Source: Cricetomys ansorgei (taxonomy: Eukaryota; Chordata; Mammalia; Rodentia; Nesomyidae). Taken from it: DNA of 64,000 nt. Both the position numbers and the translations under genes were made by a program. The stretch covers positions 1,370,501-1,434,500 of the forward strand of contig JAMJFZ010001089.1 in assembly GCA_026225945.1 (NCBI GenBank). The letters are read 5' to 3'. Each line of letters begins with the position of its first letter. Position 1 is the stretch's first letter. The notes under the pieces are model-generated. The model did no database searches. It had not been told where the DNA came from and saw only the letters and a program-made list of their open reading frames with translations. Shown piece by piece: positions 1 through 10,961 of the stretch.

Positions 1-777
1 CTCAAAGGGGCTTGGGTTTCTTCAACTCCACCCTCTGCAGCACACAAAGCTCGTCTTCTAAGCTCAGGCAATACTCCATTCCACAGCTGCTACTATTCTT
101 GGTGGTTGTCCCATGGTACCGGCATCTCAAAAATGCTGGGATTCCTCAAAAATACTGCAATTGGACTGCTCTTTGACCAACGGCCTCTTAGCTTCTCCTG
201 TGTTCTCTTCAGGGACTCCAACACAGTGCCAAGCCTCAGCTGCTAAGACCCTTTCACACCTTCAAAATCAGTGCCACCTGGGTGACTCTTATACAACCAA
301 GTTCGGCTGCCAGCACAAGGGACAACCTTGGACACTTCTGGACTTCAGGTTCTGTGCGCTGACTCTCAGGAAACAGTTCTCAGAAGATTTCACCTCAATG
401 ATGCTTGTCTCTTCTTAATCACAGCTGATTCTTCAGTCCCAGCTGACCAGTCCATTATCCCAGCAGAGCAAAGGTTTATTTTAGTGGTTCTGGTCTTTTG
501 TTAATCACAGTTGATTCTTCAGCTCCAGCTGGCCAGACACCACAGATTTTTCACACAAATGGCCTTGTAATTTCTGCTTTCCTTTGAAACTTCACAAGCC
601 AGGCCTCTGTCATCTACACTGCTCTCAACGTTCTTATCTTTCAAGCTTCTACAGAACAGCCCACTGAGCTCTCAATACTTAATGGCTTTTCTAGCCTAAA
701 GCTCCAAAGCCCTTCCACAATCCTTCCCAAAACAACATGGTCAGGTCTGTCACAGAAATACCTTACTCCTGGTACCG
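1..777 (-). mobile_element. MaLR (ORR1-type) internal region, 5' part
   Basis: Read on the minus strand, this is the non-coding internal sequence that follows a MaLR 5' LTR. It abuts an ORR1 LTR on its right through a primer-binding-like site. MaLR elements are non-autonomous relatives of ERV-L and carry no usable retroviral genes, and I see no coding frame of note. The left end runs off the window, so the second LTR, if present, lies outside. The internal part shows a repeated module (about 400-440 and 495-535, each reading like 'taatcacagctgattcttc'), suggesting an old internal duplication. Confidence 0.65.
761..777 (-). other. Primer-binding site, tRNA-Leu type
   Basis: On the minus strand the bases directly downstream of the LTR read GGTACCAGGAGTAAGG, close to the TGGTACCAGGAGTGGGG that ERV-L and MaLR elements use to pair with the 3' end of tRNA-Leu. 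Its position, a few bases from the LTR edge, fixes the orientation and shows that the neighbouring LTR is a 5' LTR. Confidence 0.6.
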
Positions 778-782
778 ACTTT

Positions 783-1189
783 TGTCCTTATGGTTGCCAT
801 AGCTGTGATGAAAAACCACGAAAGCAACCAGGGGAGGAAAGGGTTTATTTTAGTTTATGCTTCCAGGTAACAGTCCATCACTGAGGGAAGTCAGGACAGA
901 AACTGAAGGAGAGTGGGAACCTGGAGACGGAAGCTGATGTAGAGGCCACAGAGGGGTGCTGCTTCCTGACTTGCTCCAAATGGCTTGCTCAGCCTGCTCT
1001 CCCAGAACCACCAGCCCAGGGATGGAACCACCCTCAATGAGTTGGGCCCTACCCCGGTCAGTCACTAATCAAGCAAATGCCCTACAGGCTTGCCTACAGC
1101 CAGATCTTATGGAGGCATTTTCTTAATTGAGGATCCCTGCTCTCGGACGTCTTTAGCTTCTGTAAGTTGATATAACACTATCAGGCACA
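783..1189 (-). mobile_element. ORR1-type MaLR LTR (5' LTR of the element to its left)
   Basis: Plus-strand text reads as the reverse of ORR1: start 'TGtccttatggttgcca', then 'gaggaaagggtttatttta', 'ggaacctggaga', 'gatgtagaggccacagagg', 'atggcttgctcagcctgct', and the end '...taacactatcaggcaCA'. Length about 407 bp is usual for ORR1. It keeps TG...CA edges but is clearly diverged, so it is old and unlikely to act as a promoter. Confidence 0.8.
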
Positions 1190-1275
1190 ATAAGATTAGA
1201 AGGTAACATTCTTATCTTAGACTGATCAAGGAGTTAGGGACAAACCCTCTGGAAATATTGGTGAAATACTGAAAA

Positions 1276-1895
1276 TGTGGGGGTTGGGACCCTCACCCCG
1301 GGCCTAAGATTCAGGTCCCTAGTATAGGAAAAAAAAAGACCAAAACAGCCAAACTTTAGTCAGGCTTCTAAGAGCACCAAAATTGTATAGGCCCAAGCCA
1401 GGTGCACCGTGACCCTGGAGTGTTCTCAGAGTTAAAGAAAAAAACCTTTTTCTTGGACAAATGAGACGGCCTTGGGCTGGAGAGCTCCCCCTTCCCCCGT
1501 AGACCGCCCATGGCCTTGGGCAAAAGAGTTTCCTCCACCCAGTTGCCCGGAACCTTGAGCATGTATTCTTTTTAGGAGCCCACGACCTTGCTATATGCTA
1601 GTGCCAATCAGTTTAGAGGTTAACTGGCCCCTACCTATCAAAATGGGAAAGCAATTTGGGTACCAATCAACTTGTACCAACTTGGTCTGTGCCTAGCAAC
1701 TGTACAGCCCCCTAGCAACCACTTGGACAGTAAATAAAAAGGCTTGCTTTCTGCCCCTGGGTACTACTTCTATCCTGTGTATTAGAGCGGTCCCAGTATA
1801 CTGGAATAAAAATCCTCCTGCTATTTGCATCGATATGCTGTCTGTGAGTCTCTGCGGGGGTGTGGTGTCCCAGTTTGGGCCCGTGGGGTCCAACA
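1276..1895 (+). mobile_element. Solo LTR, ERV1 / gammaretrovirus-type
   Basis: The layout is that of a gammaretroviral LTR. A TATA-like AATAAAAAGG lies at 1733-1742, an R-like stretch of about 65 bp follows, then AATAAA at 1805-1810 followed by 'cctcctgctatttgcatc', a typical R/U5 text, and a U5 ending in ...ccaaCA at 1895. The start at TG 1276 is my choice; 1270 is possible, and neither gives a clean 4-bp target duplication. No retroviral internal sequence flanks it, so it is a solo LTR formed by recombination. I do not name the subfamily. Confidence 0.65.
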
Positions 1896-2009
1896 AAAGC
1901 ATTTCCCTACAACCATGAATCAAGGGTGCTCATAAACCCTGGTTCTATTTAACATTATATCAAAGGCAGTTGTGAAAACAAGGAAGAAAATCAACAACGG
2001 CTGTACAAA

Positions 2010-2646
2010 TGGTGAGAATTAAAGTCTTTATTGCTTGCCAATGACACGATGGCGTACATACATTTTTTTTTAATTCAGAAAAAAAATTATCAACAAGACA
2101 TGACATTAACAAAAGGATTCAGAAAGGAGAAAAGTACCATTTCATTACATAAGGCTTAACTGAATTTCTATACTTCAGCAACGAATTAAACTGCAATTTA
2201 AATGCTATAGTTAACATGGCAAACACCAAAGCATGAATCTGGGATGTGTAAGAGCACTATATGGGAAACTATAACATGTACGTGAAGAATTAAAGCCCAA
2301 AAAAGTGGCAGGATAAACCATGTTGGTGCATTGGAAGATAAATTACGAAGATCTTAATTCTCTTCAACTTTTGACTAGAGACATACAGAAAAAAACTAGA
2401 GGATATTTTAATGGGAGTTGGCAAACAGTTGAAGCTTTCTAGGCAAATGCAAAGGACATACACTCACTAAGACAGACTTCTAAAGACTGTGATATATGTC
2501 ACATTGGTAAATTTTCACCTGCTGTTCAAGCTTACTGAGAAGCTGGCTCCAGAAGCAGGCTAGACTGTCTCCTTTTCCAGACTGAACAGTACTTGTCTCA
2601 AAGGGTTCTGTAAGGCATTTTCCAGGGACAGGTTGACTCTTTGCCC
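2010..2646 (-). other. Candidate terminal exon (end of CDS plus 3'UTR) of an unidentified gene
   Basis: On the minus strand a T-rich tract (2690-2656) leads to a perfect acceptor, 'ttctcactgttatAG', with the exon starting at 2646 (GGGCAAAGAG). Two frames stay open past the junction. One gives 28 codons to a TAG at 2562-2560, with a stretch reading ENALQNPLRQVLFSLEKE. The other gives about 54 codons to a TAG near 2485 and ends in QQVKIYQCDIYHSL. What follows is AT-rich like a mammalian 3'UTR, with AATAAA at 2032-2027. I recognise neither peptide. No poly-T tail lies at the left edge, as a processed pseudogene would show, and the apparent intron at 2647 argues against one. It could still be a noncoding RNA exon or coincidence. 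Confidence 0.35.
2027..2032 (-). terminator. Poly(A) signal of the candidate terminal exon
   Basis: Canonical AATAAA on the minus strand, followed about 15 bases later by an A/T-rich, then GU-like stretch. It ends the 3'UTR-like segment described for the candidate exon. Confidence 0.35.
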
Positions 2647-2999
2647 CTATAACAGTGAGAAAAGAGAAGAGTAAAGTAGTTGAAAAAAAAAAAAACAGTA
2701 AAGATGCCTTGCCTTAAGATGGAAGGTGAGCTGTTGCCAACAGAGGTTACTATATTTATCCCATAGTGCAAAAGTACTGCAGTGGGAACAAGAAACCAGA
2801 AGCTCATCCATTAGGAGAGCTCAATCTGGACTCCGGATCACAGTCCTGCAAGTCCCAGGCAGTTTCTGCTGGAGATTTGTAAGCCTGTGATTTGAAGAAA
2901 TCACTTTGGTTTACTCTCTCAGTCTCTCAGACACTCCAATTGTGTCTGCTGAGTGTTGCAAACTATTGATTTGATGGTATTTGTTCTCCCCTGCTTTTA

Positions 3000-3320
3000 T
3001 TTATCTCCATCGGATTGGCCCATGGGCATGATTGTGGGGCATTTTCCTGATTGCTAATTGATATGAGAGGGCCCAGACTATTGCGAGAAGTTCCATCCTT
3101 GGGCAGTTGGGCCTGGGCTATATATAAGAAAGAGAGCTGAGCAAACCAGGACAAGCAAGCCAGTAAGAGCGATCTTCTGTGGTCTCTGCTTTAGTTCTCA
3201 CCTCCAGTGTTCCAGCCTTGGCTTCCCTCAATGATGGATTGTCATCGATAAGCCAGATAAACCATTTTCTTCCCAAGTTGGTTTTGGCCACTGTTTCATC
3301 AAGCACTTTTTTATACCCAG
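3000..3320 (+). mobile_element. ORR1 LTR, 5'-truncated
   Basis: Forward ORR1 text: 'catcggattggcccatggg', 'gtggggcattttcctgatt', 'gagagggcccag', 'tatataagaaagagagctgag' (a TATA-bearing stretch at 3119-3126), 'caatgatggattgt', 'gccagataaaccattttctt' and 'gccactgtttcatca'. The first 80 bp or so of the LTR are missing. Confidence 0.75.
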
Positions 3321-3635
3321 AAGAGAAGGGGTGTGTCAAAGCGGAGACAAATGAGACTAGAATAAAATATTTTATCATTGTATTCTTAATTCTCAGCAGT
3401 TGGTACGAAGTTACGATAGCTACAATGCCCTAGATCATAACAGCATGGATAAGAACAGAGCGTGGCAGTGAGCTCTAAGGGGTGAAGGACTCGGTAGCAC
3501 TCTCTCTGAGGTCCGGCACTATGCAGGAAGCACTATGGTGTCATTTGAAAGCGAACTGAAATCGATTGTAAATGTATACTGCAAACTCCCGGGAAACGCG
3601 CTCTCAACATTTTTCAAGTATAATATTTGTGCTAA
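3321..3635. other. Stretch without a recognised feature
   Basis: Unique-looking, AT-rich sequence between an ORR1 LTR and an L1 fragment. The small open frames on both strands have no recognisable content. Confidence 0.5.
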
Positions 3636-3639
3636 AAGA

Positions 3640-3865
3640 GGCTGGAAAATGAAATCACATAAAATGCTAATTATAACCGTAAGCAGGAAAAGAAGGAAAG
3701 GAAAAGAACATGAAGCCATGTGGTGATTGGGAAAGTGACAAAGATCAATAATCACTCTAAGTATAAATGGCCTAAAAAGAGCAAACAAAAGACAAAGACT
3801 GCCATAGTAAATTCAAAAGTAAGACCCAATTATGTCCATCTACAAGAGATCTATTTAAAAGTTTA
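3640..3865 (+). pseudogene. LINE-1 ORF2 fragment (endonuclease domain), dead
   Basis: Decayed L1 ORF2 text from the endonuclease region: 'aataatcactctaagtataa', 'caaaagacaaagactgcc' and 'tccatctacaagagatcta' correspond to the conserved block that ends in the catalytic QETH motif. Stops and indels break every frame. Probably the same insertion as the L1 3'UTR downstream, after a large internal deletion. Confidence 0.6.
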
Positions 3866-3999
3866 AAACATTTTCTCAAGATGTATGTTGAGTATTCCCC
3901 TCCCCACTCTCCCTTACTCTCCATTTTCTTGTCCTTCATTCCCCTAGACAATTTCACCTCTGCATTCATTTAATTTAAACACATCTGACTTTATATGGT

Positions 4000-4001
<2 letters not shown>

Positions 4002-4056
<55 letters not shown>
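4002..4056. repeat. (TA)n microsatellite
   Basis: About 52 bp of nearly pure TA, followed by a short CT-rich break and another TA block at 4073-4083. Self-complementary and prone to cruciform formation and slippage. Confidence 0.95.
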
Positions 4057-4058
<2 letters not shown>

Positions 4059-4179
4059 CCCCCACTCTCTCTATATATATATATTTATTTGAGTCTGGCA
4101 GGTCTCTAGTTGAATCCATAAGAAACCCACTTTAAACCACAGAAACCAGGATAGTGAAAAGAGGCCATGGGAAGGGCAA

Positions 4180-5640
4180 TTGATACAGAACTAGTGAGGT
4201 ATAGGAAAACTAGGGTAGGGGAGGGGCTTTAATTAAGGAGGGAAGGTTAATACAGAAGAAAATGGGGAAGAGGACAAAATTACAGTAAAAATGTCACAAG
4301 GAATCATATTGTTTACCTTATATTACACATAACACATGTAAATCTGTGTATACATATACATATACACAAACAGATCAAGTGAAATTTACCCACCTGGACT
4401 GACAGTTCTCTCCACTGGAGCCATACTATCTAACAAAAACTCTAATCACAGTTACAAGAAACTCCCATTTGAGTTATTGGTCAGGAGAGTAGAAGAGACT
4501 CCCAAACCATTATAAGCTATTGTTGTTGCCTTTGGTTGCCTGCCAGATGGTGAAGGTAAGTCCCCATTGCTGAATATACTATTCACTTTGAACACAGGGC
4601 CCTGAGGATTGAAGCTGGTTCTGACCTGAAAGCCTCCACCCCAAGGACTAGCTTTCATGATACCAGAAGATGCCTGCAAGCTTCTAAGTAGTAGTCAGAC
4701 CCAGCTATTATGCCTACGAATTACAGCAATAACGAGCATCACCTGTTATCACCCCTAAGGGTGAAACAGTATCATTCATATCTTGGTGCTGACTAACAGC
4801 TTAGTAATTCGGCTTATGACCCACTCAACAAGAAGGGAATTATACCTAGAGCCAGACATCTAGCCATCTACCAGGGGCTAGGGAGGTTTTGGGTCTTGGA
4901 GTAGATTCTATAATTGGTGCTTTATTAAATCAGCATAATTCCTAACTGCATTCTAAGTATTTATCCTTATACCCATACATCACCCCTTACCAAAGAAACT
5001 TCTCTTTGCAGCAGATGGAGACGATTACAGAAAATCACACTGATAAAAAGCAGAGAGCAACTGACTGTATGGTGCTCGGCACCAACTGATACATCTATAG
5101 CACAAATCCAGCATCTAAGTTTCAGGGAACATATCAGGAAAGGAGGCCAAAATATTCTAAGAGCCAGAGGAACAGGAAGTCTTCTGTGAGACTGAGTCTT
5201 CTTGAAATGTCAAGGGCAGCTACATTCATAAAGTCTCAACAATATAGCTCCCTAAACAAGACTGGAACAGGAAGTATCAGTAGTCATGCCGCCATGAAAA
5301 AGGGAAACTCACCAGGCCCCAACCCTCAGAAAAGAACAACAGGCAACTACTGAAACACTAAGAGCAGGGGATACAGTCTTCCTAGGAAGACTCCCCCAAA
5401 TTGGTTATCTAATGCTAAGAAGTCAGCCCAGAAATCGTATACATACAAGTAACATTATACTGAACAGATTGTATTGATATATTTAGAAATACACACACCA
5501 CCACCAACAACAACAGCAACAACAGTAACAACAACAGCAACTAAATAAAAAGAGGCTGTGAATTTGAGAGAGACCAAGAGGGCTACATGGAAAGGATTAG
5601 AGAGACAAAAGGGAAAGGGAGAAATGGTGTTGCCTTAGCC
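4180..5640 (+). mobile_element. Rodent LINE-1 (Lx-type) 3' UTR
   Basis: Matches my memory of the long 3' UTR of older rodent L1s: 'gggaggggctttaattaag', 'aaaaatgtcacaaggaatc', 'agagccagacatctagcc', 'accaggggctagggaggt', 'gcagcagatggagacgatt', then 'ggctgtgaatttgagagag' and 'gggaaagggagaaatgg' just before the end. No poly(A) tail survives and the next ORR1 LTR starts at 5645. Confidence 0.6.
5486..5542. repeat. CA / (CAA)n-rich microsatellite in the L1 3' UTR
   Basis: A CA and CAC start followed by CAA/CAG/TAA triplets. Such tracts sit at this place in many Lx 3' UTRs. Confidence 0.8.
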
Positions 5641-5644
5641 AACT

Positions 5645-6052
5645 TGTCTTAGCTAGGGTTACTATTGTTGTGATGAAACACCATGATTAAAAGCAATTTG
5701 GAGAGGAAAGGGTTCATTTCACCCATAGTTCCGTATAGCAGCTCATCATCAAAAGCAGTGATGACAGGAACTTATACGGGGCAGGAACCTGGAGGCAGGA
5801 GCTGATGCAGAGGCCACAGAGAGATGCTGCTTACTGGCTTGCTTCCCTATGGTTTGCTCAGCCTATTTTCTTACCGAACCCAGGACCACCAGCCGGGGTG
5901 GCCCCACCCATGACAAGCCAGGCCCTCCCCATTGATCACTAATTAAGAGGATGCCTTACATCCAGATCTTATGAAGGCACTTTCTCAACTGAGGCTCCCC
6001 ACTCTCTGATAACCCTAGCTTGTATCAAGTTGACATAAAACTAGCTAGTTCA
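5645..6052 (-). mobile_element. ORR1 LTR, near full length
   Basis: Antisense ORR1 with clear edges, TGtcttagctagggttac ... aactagctagttCA, 408 bp. Internal landmarks 'ggagaggaaagggttcatt', 'ggaacctggaggcaggagc', 'gatgcagaggccacagag' and 'caagttgacataaaacta' are all present. The flanks do not show a matching 5-bp target duplication, so one edge may be off or mutated. Confidence 0.85.
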
Positions 6053-6214
6053 GATGTAATTGTATTTTAATTCCAAAACCTAAAATTATTATAAAAAGAC
6101 ACCTACTTTATAGATAAATACACCTGCAGATTAAAAATAATGAGATGGAGAAGAGTGTACTGTATTAACCTTTATCCACACACACCCCTCCCCACAATAA
6201 TCAGGAGTATCTTG

Positions 6215-6428
6215 AGGCTGGCAAGGTGGCTCAGTGGGTCAGAGCACTAGCTGCTCTTCTAGAGGTCTGGAATTTAATTCCCAACATATGGTAGCTATAA
6301 CCATCCGTAACTCCAATTCCAGGGAAACCAACACTCCCTTCTGGCCTCTTTATGCACTGTACATGAATGGTACATAGACATATATGTAGGTAAAGCACCC
6401 ATACACATAAAAATAAATAATAAAATAT
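6215..6428 (+). mobile_element. B3 (B2-family) SINE
   Basis: tRNA-derived head 'ggctggcaaggtggctcag' with Pol III A- and B-box-like parts ('ggtctggaatttaattccc'), then the B3-specific 'taactccaattccaggga' and an AT-rich tail with repeated AATAAA-like text. Old and diverged. Confidence 0.8.
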
Positions 6429-6841
6429 TAAAAGGATCCTGAGAATCTTTATTGACTTCAGACAAAAAGCTCCATTGCAGAATAATGAAGGGGCCGATCG
6501 TCAAATATGACAGCCATCTTTGGTGTGTACAGGCCCGAGCGGTGTCTAAATACGTGAAGTATCTCACAAACTATGAGAGTTGCAGAGTTAAGCACCACCC
6601 ATGTGTAATTAGCAGACATAGTGGCAGAAATCCAGTGAGAATATAGGCAGCTGAACTTTTAACTAGATTTTAACCAATTAACTAAACTTCATTAACACTT
6701 GCAGGATACTTCATACAACAGCAGAGTATGCATTCTTTTATGTGAACCGTCTACCGAGGCTGACCACCTCCTGGGCCACAGACACTTATGACCATTGAAA
6801 TAATGGCGACCATACAAAGTTTCAAACCACAATAAAATAGA

Positions 6842-6844
<3 letters not shown>

Positions 6845-6882
<38 letters not shown>
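6845..6882. repeat. (CA)n microsatellite
   Basis: Nineteen uninterrupted CA units inside the L1 remnant. Confidence 0.97.
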
Positions 6883-6885
<3 letters not shown>

Positions 6886-7334
6886 CCGATCTAGAAGTCA
6901 CTAGCAGAAAAGCAGCTGGAAAATGACCAAACTATTTGGATTTTACAATCTTGAGAGAAATGTTAAATACTTTAAGTTAAATGAATTTTCATTTCACTAT
7001 GGGGGCTGTAGAGTGTGAGAGCCATACCTAGAGGGGACTTCGGAGTATTGAGCATATATATGAGAAAGGAAAGATCTAAAATCAGTATTCTATATTTACA
7101 CCTAAGGAAACTAGAGAAAAAAATAAATATGATATGAGCCCAAGGCGAGCAAAAGAAAAAAAACGATAAAATTCAAAGCATCAATTAACAAAACTGAAAA
7201 CAAATGATCGATAGAGAAATGTATCCAGACCCAAAGCTGGTTCATAAGATCAATACAATTCATAAAACTTTGGCCATCTAATCAATAATAAAAGGAGATG
7301 ATTATAATACATATATATTATATATAATATAATG

Positions 7335-7337
<3 letters not shown>

Positions 7338-7402
<65 letters not shown>
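7338..7402. repeat. (TA)n-(GA)n compound microsatellite
   Basis: About 17 TA units run directly into about 15 GA units inside the L1 remnant. Confidence 0.97.
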
Positions 7403-7405
<3 letters not shown>

Positions 7406-9390
7406 TATCACTAGTACCCCACCGACATTTAAAAAGACAGTGAAAGAATAGTCTAAAACTCTATGTCAACAATTTACAACAAATGAAACAGATAATTTAT
7501 TTGAAAGGCATAATCTGTCAAACTCATATAAGTGGATTAAATGAATAGGCTTGTGTTCATTACAGAAATTGAATCAACAATTAATAAGCTCTGAAAAGAA
7601 GCTAGAGGCGTAGAAAGAACCAAGCCCTCAGGATTCCAATGAAGAATGCTACCACATAGTAAAGGGGGAAAATTGTACCAATTTTTCTACTGTCTTTCAG
7701 AAGGTAAAAGCAAAAGAAAAACTTTTTAATTCATCCTATGAGGTAAACACTGCCCTAATGACAAAATTAGATAAGAACATTATAAGAAAACAAAACTATG
7801 GACCAATATCTCACATGAACAAAGTTGAATAAAGTTTTCAAACAGCATATCTTCAGACACACCTAATAACGGAGGCAAAGACTTACATTCTGTGGCCGAT
7901 GGAGTCATCCCATTGGCTGAATCTACAGGCTGGCTCAACACTTGAAATTCAGATTGTCTTATCATCACATTGGCAGGCTAAGAAAAAATCACAAAACAGC
8001 TTCAGTAGATCCAAAAGCTTACTTTTTACATGCCAATGTAACAAATTAATATACATAGTAAAGTCTGCAACCTAGGATGACAGGAGTCTGCAACACAGTA
8101 AAGAACATCTATAAGAATTTCAGGCTCCAATCACATTTAACAACTAGAAAGAGGTGCTTTCTCTACAAAATCAAAGACAAGTCTTGTCTCCCTGACCACT
8201 CCTATTCAACACAACTAGAAGTCAGTAAAAGATGAAATAGAGCATAAAAGATATACAGATTAAAATGAAAGAAATTCCAAAGAATTGACCAAAACGCTTC
8301 TGAAACTATCAATGATGATACTAAGATTACAGGATAGTTGCCACATAAAAGTTCATTGGCTTCTTGTAGCCTAAAGGACAATTAGAATACGACATTTCAA
8401 ACATGATACTGTTTATATTACCAAAAGATGAAATCTTAGGTATAAATCTTTAAAAACTATTTTCAGGTGTTATGTAAGAAAACAGAAAACAAAAGACCTG
8501 TAAACCTCCGGTGCTCTAACGAAATGGAGAGGTGTTCTATGTCCATTGACAGGAAGATTCTGTGTTGCTCAGGTATCAGATCTGCACCTAATTGATCTAT
8601 AAATCCAACACACGCCCCAGAGAAAATTCTAGCATGTTCTTCTGTGGGAAAAAAACAACCAGAGTTTATATGGAAAAGTAAAAAATAGCCAGAATAATCA
8701 AAAGAATACTGAAGAAGAAAGTCAGAACCGCCACTGTTCAACTTTAAACAACATAAAGATACTGTAATCATAGCAAGAGGACACTGGCAGAGCAACAGAC
8801 AGTCTGATCAATGAGCCCAGGAAGAGTTTCACAAATATAATCAAAGATGCAATGGCAATTTAATGGGGAAATTTTCTTACACCAGTAATAATGCTCAGAT
8901 AACTAGACATCGATTTTTTTTTTAAATGGGAGATAATTATTAGAACACAGGCCTGTACTTTGTGACACCTGTCGTTTTACTTCTACATCATTTAACAGCC
9001 ATATCTAAATCGAAGCCTCCCAAAGTTTGAATTACTGGTTTTAGAGACTCCCCTGAAAGTACTTTTGGAAGGAAAAAAAGAATGGGAAGTAGACAGTGGG
9101 TGCTAGCATTTGTTTACTGTGTCTAAGTGGGGCACCTGGAAAGGTGAGCCATGTAGAAAACGGCAGGGAAGGCATCCTGCCAAGCTGTACCTTTGCCCGT
9201 GTTCCTGTCTCCTGATGACATCTTCTTTTATGACTGCACTAATGCCTGTACTCTGCAGAGCTCTCCTGGTAACCAGGTATTACTCAACTCAGTCTAGCCC
9301 TTCTGCACGCCACTCCGTTCCTCCTTGACCTGGGACCAACTACTGGTCCACTTGTCTCGGGACTGTAGTGGGTCTTTGTTATTCTGCCCT

Positions 9391-9481
9391 CTTGTTATGG
9401 AAGCAGTCCTCCCAAATTCTATCCTGAACAGACTGTCTCTTTAAAGCAGAAAAATCTCATAAAGTAAGAACTGTACTAGAC
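9391..9481 (+). repeat. 91-bp direct repeat, copy 1
   Basis: Begins cttgttatggaagcagtcct and ends aactgtactagac. Identical to copy 2 at 10753-10843 except for three positions (a swapped AG/GA pair and one A/C). The flanks on both sides are unrelated. Confidence 0.9.
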
Positions 9482-10752
9482 TCTTATCTATGTGCCCTTT
9501 TCTTCAAAAATAGAATTTCCCATACTTTACTTTAATAGATCATCAGTTAGAGGGGGAAAAAAAAAAGAAAAGAAAAGCAACATAAACTGTGCCTATTTAT
9601 CCCCCCACACAATTGCCTTTCCTTCCTGGAGCCACAGGCTGACAGAGATAGTGCTGCTGTCACTCAGATTCCTCTAGTCCTGAGGTCATGAATAGTAAAA
9701 TATGCAAATTGGCCCATCTTTTCCTGTCATTGGTCAGTAATCAATTACCAAATGCAATCTTCCTGGAGCATTCTGGTCCACCCCTAGTGAGTAGAGAAGG
9801 CTTCCCAACCCTAACCAAGCCTGCATTGTATCTCTCTAGGCAAGCCTGTCCTTTGAAATCCAGATTCCTGCCTAAACAGCATTCTGCACGCAGACCGCTT
9901 GCTGTGAGGTTGCTCCTTCAGCTCTCTGAGAAGGAATTCTGTGTTTGTCCAGGCTACAGCAAGGCATTTGTAGTTAGCATTTTATTAGGCAAACATCCTA
10001 GAAATGGGTTCCAGTCTATTATTTGCATTTATAAATCACACAACCAAAAACAGTTGTTAAGTTTTCCTCTTAAAAAAAAACAAAAAAAAAAAAACTGGAA
10101 GCTTTTGACTGATGTGGCTAACAAGAAACTGGGAGCAGGTGAAGTTTAAAGTTGCTGTCGCTTTCATCACCAAACAGCTTTTGAAGCGCAGGGAACTGAG
10201 CTTTCTTGAAAGAGTAAAAGGGTCCCTCAGAGAGGTCTCCTTGATGGCTTGAAGGCTGAAACTTTGTAGTCCTGCAAACGATGCATATTTCATTTGCACA
10301 GTTCTGACACTCAGGGCTGAGGCTAGGTCTGGGGTATTCTGACATCAGTGCTCAAAGGTTGAAGATGAACTTAATGTCTATAATGGGCATACTTGTCAAG
10401 CCCTCAATTAGGCCAGATGATTTGGTAAGTTTTGTGTTTCTAACGTATGAAGCTCTTCTCACCTCTATTATAAAATAACATCTCATTACAGTCAGATTTC
10501 ACAGGTTCCAGAGGTAGCCTACTCTGGCCTTCAGCTATGTTACCCTCACAGGGCCTGGGACTCCTGGGAGATGAGGAGCAAGTCCCATCTGCAAAGAAGT
10601 TTCCCGTTTATGTCACTGTCTTACTGGGTGGCTCAGGTGCAGCTGTTCGTAACAGGAGTCCAAGCAAGCTGTGCGTACCCTGATGGGACCGGAGTCTTCT
10701 CAAGGCAGAAGGAGCCAGGGAAAGAGATGATGGCTGCACGGGGAAATGTCTT

Positions 10753-10843
10753 CTTGTTATGGAAGCAGTCCTCCCAAATTCTATCCTGAACGAACTGTCT
10801 CTTTAAAGCAGCAAAATCTCATAAAGTAAGAACTGTACTAGAC
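10753..10843 (+). repeat. 91-bp direct repeat, copy 2
   Basis: About 97% identical to 9391-9481, same strand, 1.36 kb away. The high identity stands out against the heavily decayed repeats around it, so the duplication is recent or conversion keeps the copies alike. Confidence 0.9.
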
Positions 10844-10961
10844 ACCGCAGGAAAGAGAGCATCTCTGAAGAACTGAAGTGTTTCTCTAACGGGGACACCA
10901 AGAGGGATTTGCAGGGCACCTGTCTACCCAGGCACAGAGGAGACTAACTCAGACCCCACCC

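Larger units (their letters stand above)
6650..8930 (+). pseudogene. LINE-1 ORF2 remnant (endonuclease end to reverse transcriptase and C-terminal region)
   Basis: A long, heavily decayed stretch that follows L1 ORF2 order: 'cagcagagtatgcattctt', 'gaccacctcctgggccaca', 'gcagctggaaaatgaccaa', 'cccaaagctggttcataag', 'attcatcctatgaggtaaa', 'gaccaatatctcacatgaa', 'tttatatggaaaagtaaaa' and 'atactgtaatcatagcaag'. Microsatellites break it at 6845 and 7338. Many stops, with only short frames left. Divergence suggests an L1M-age copy. Confidence 0.7.
8960..10960. other. Mostly unique DNA holding a duplicated 91-bp block
   Basis: I see no named repeat apart from A-rich runs at 9551 and 10071 and the two copies of a 91-bp block listed separately. 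A 153-codon frame at 9688-10149 (+) is the largest. It contains a lysine run coded by the A tract, has no domain I recognise and is probably chance. An octamer ATTTGCAT lies at 10021-10028. Confidence 0.5.

Noticed and set aside
9688..10149. 153-codon plus-strand frame
   Set aside because: No domain, ends through an A-tract lysine run, no supporting promoter or splice pattern.
9391..10843. The two 91-bp copies as LTRs or transposon inverted repeats
   Set aside because: They are direct, lack TG...CA edges and flank no recognisable element interior.
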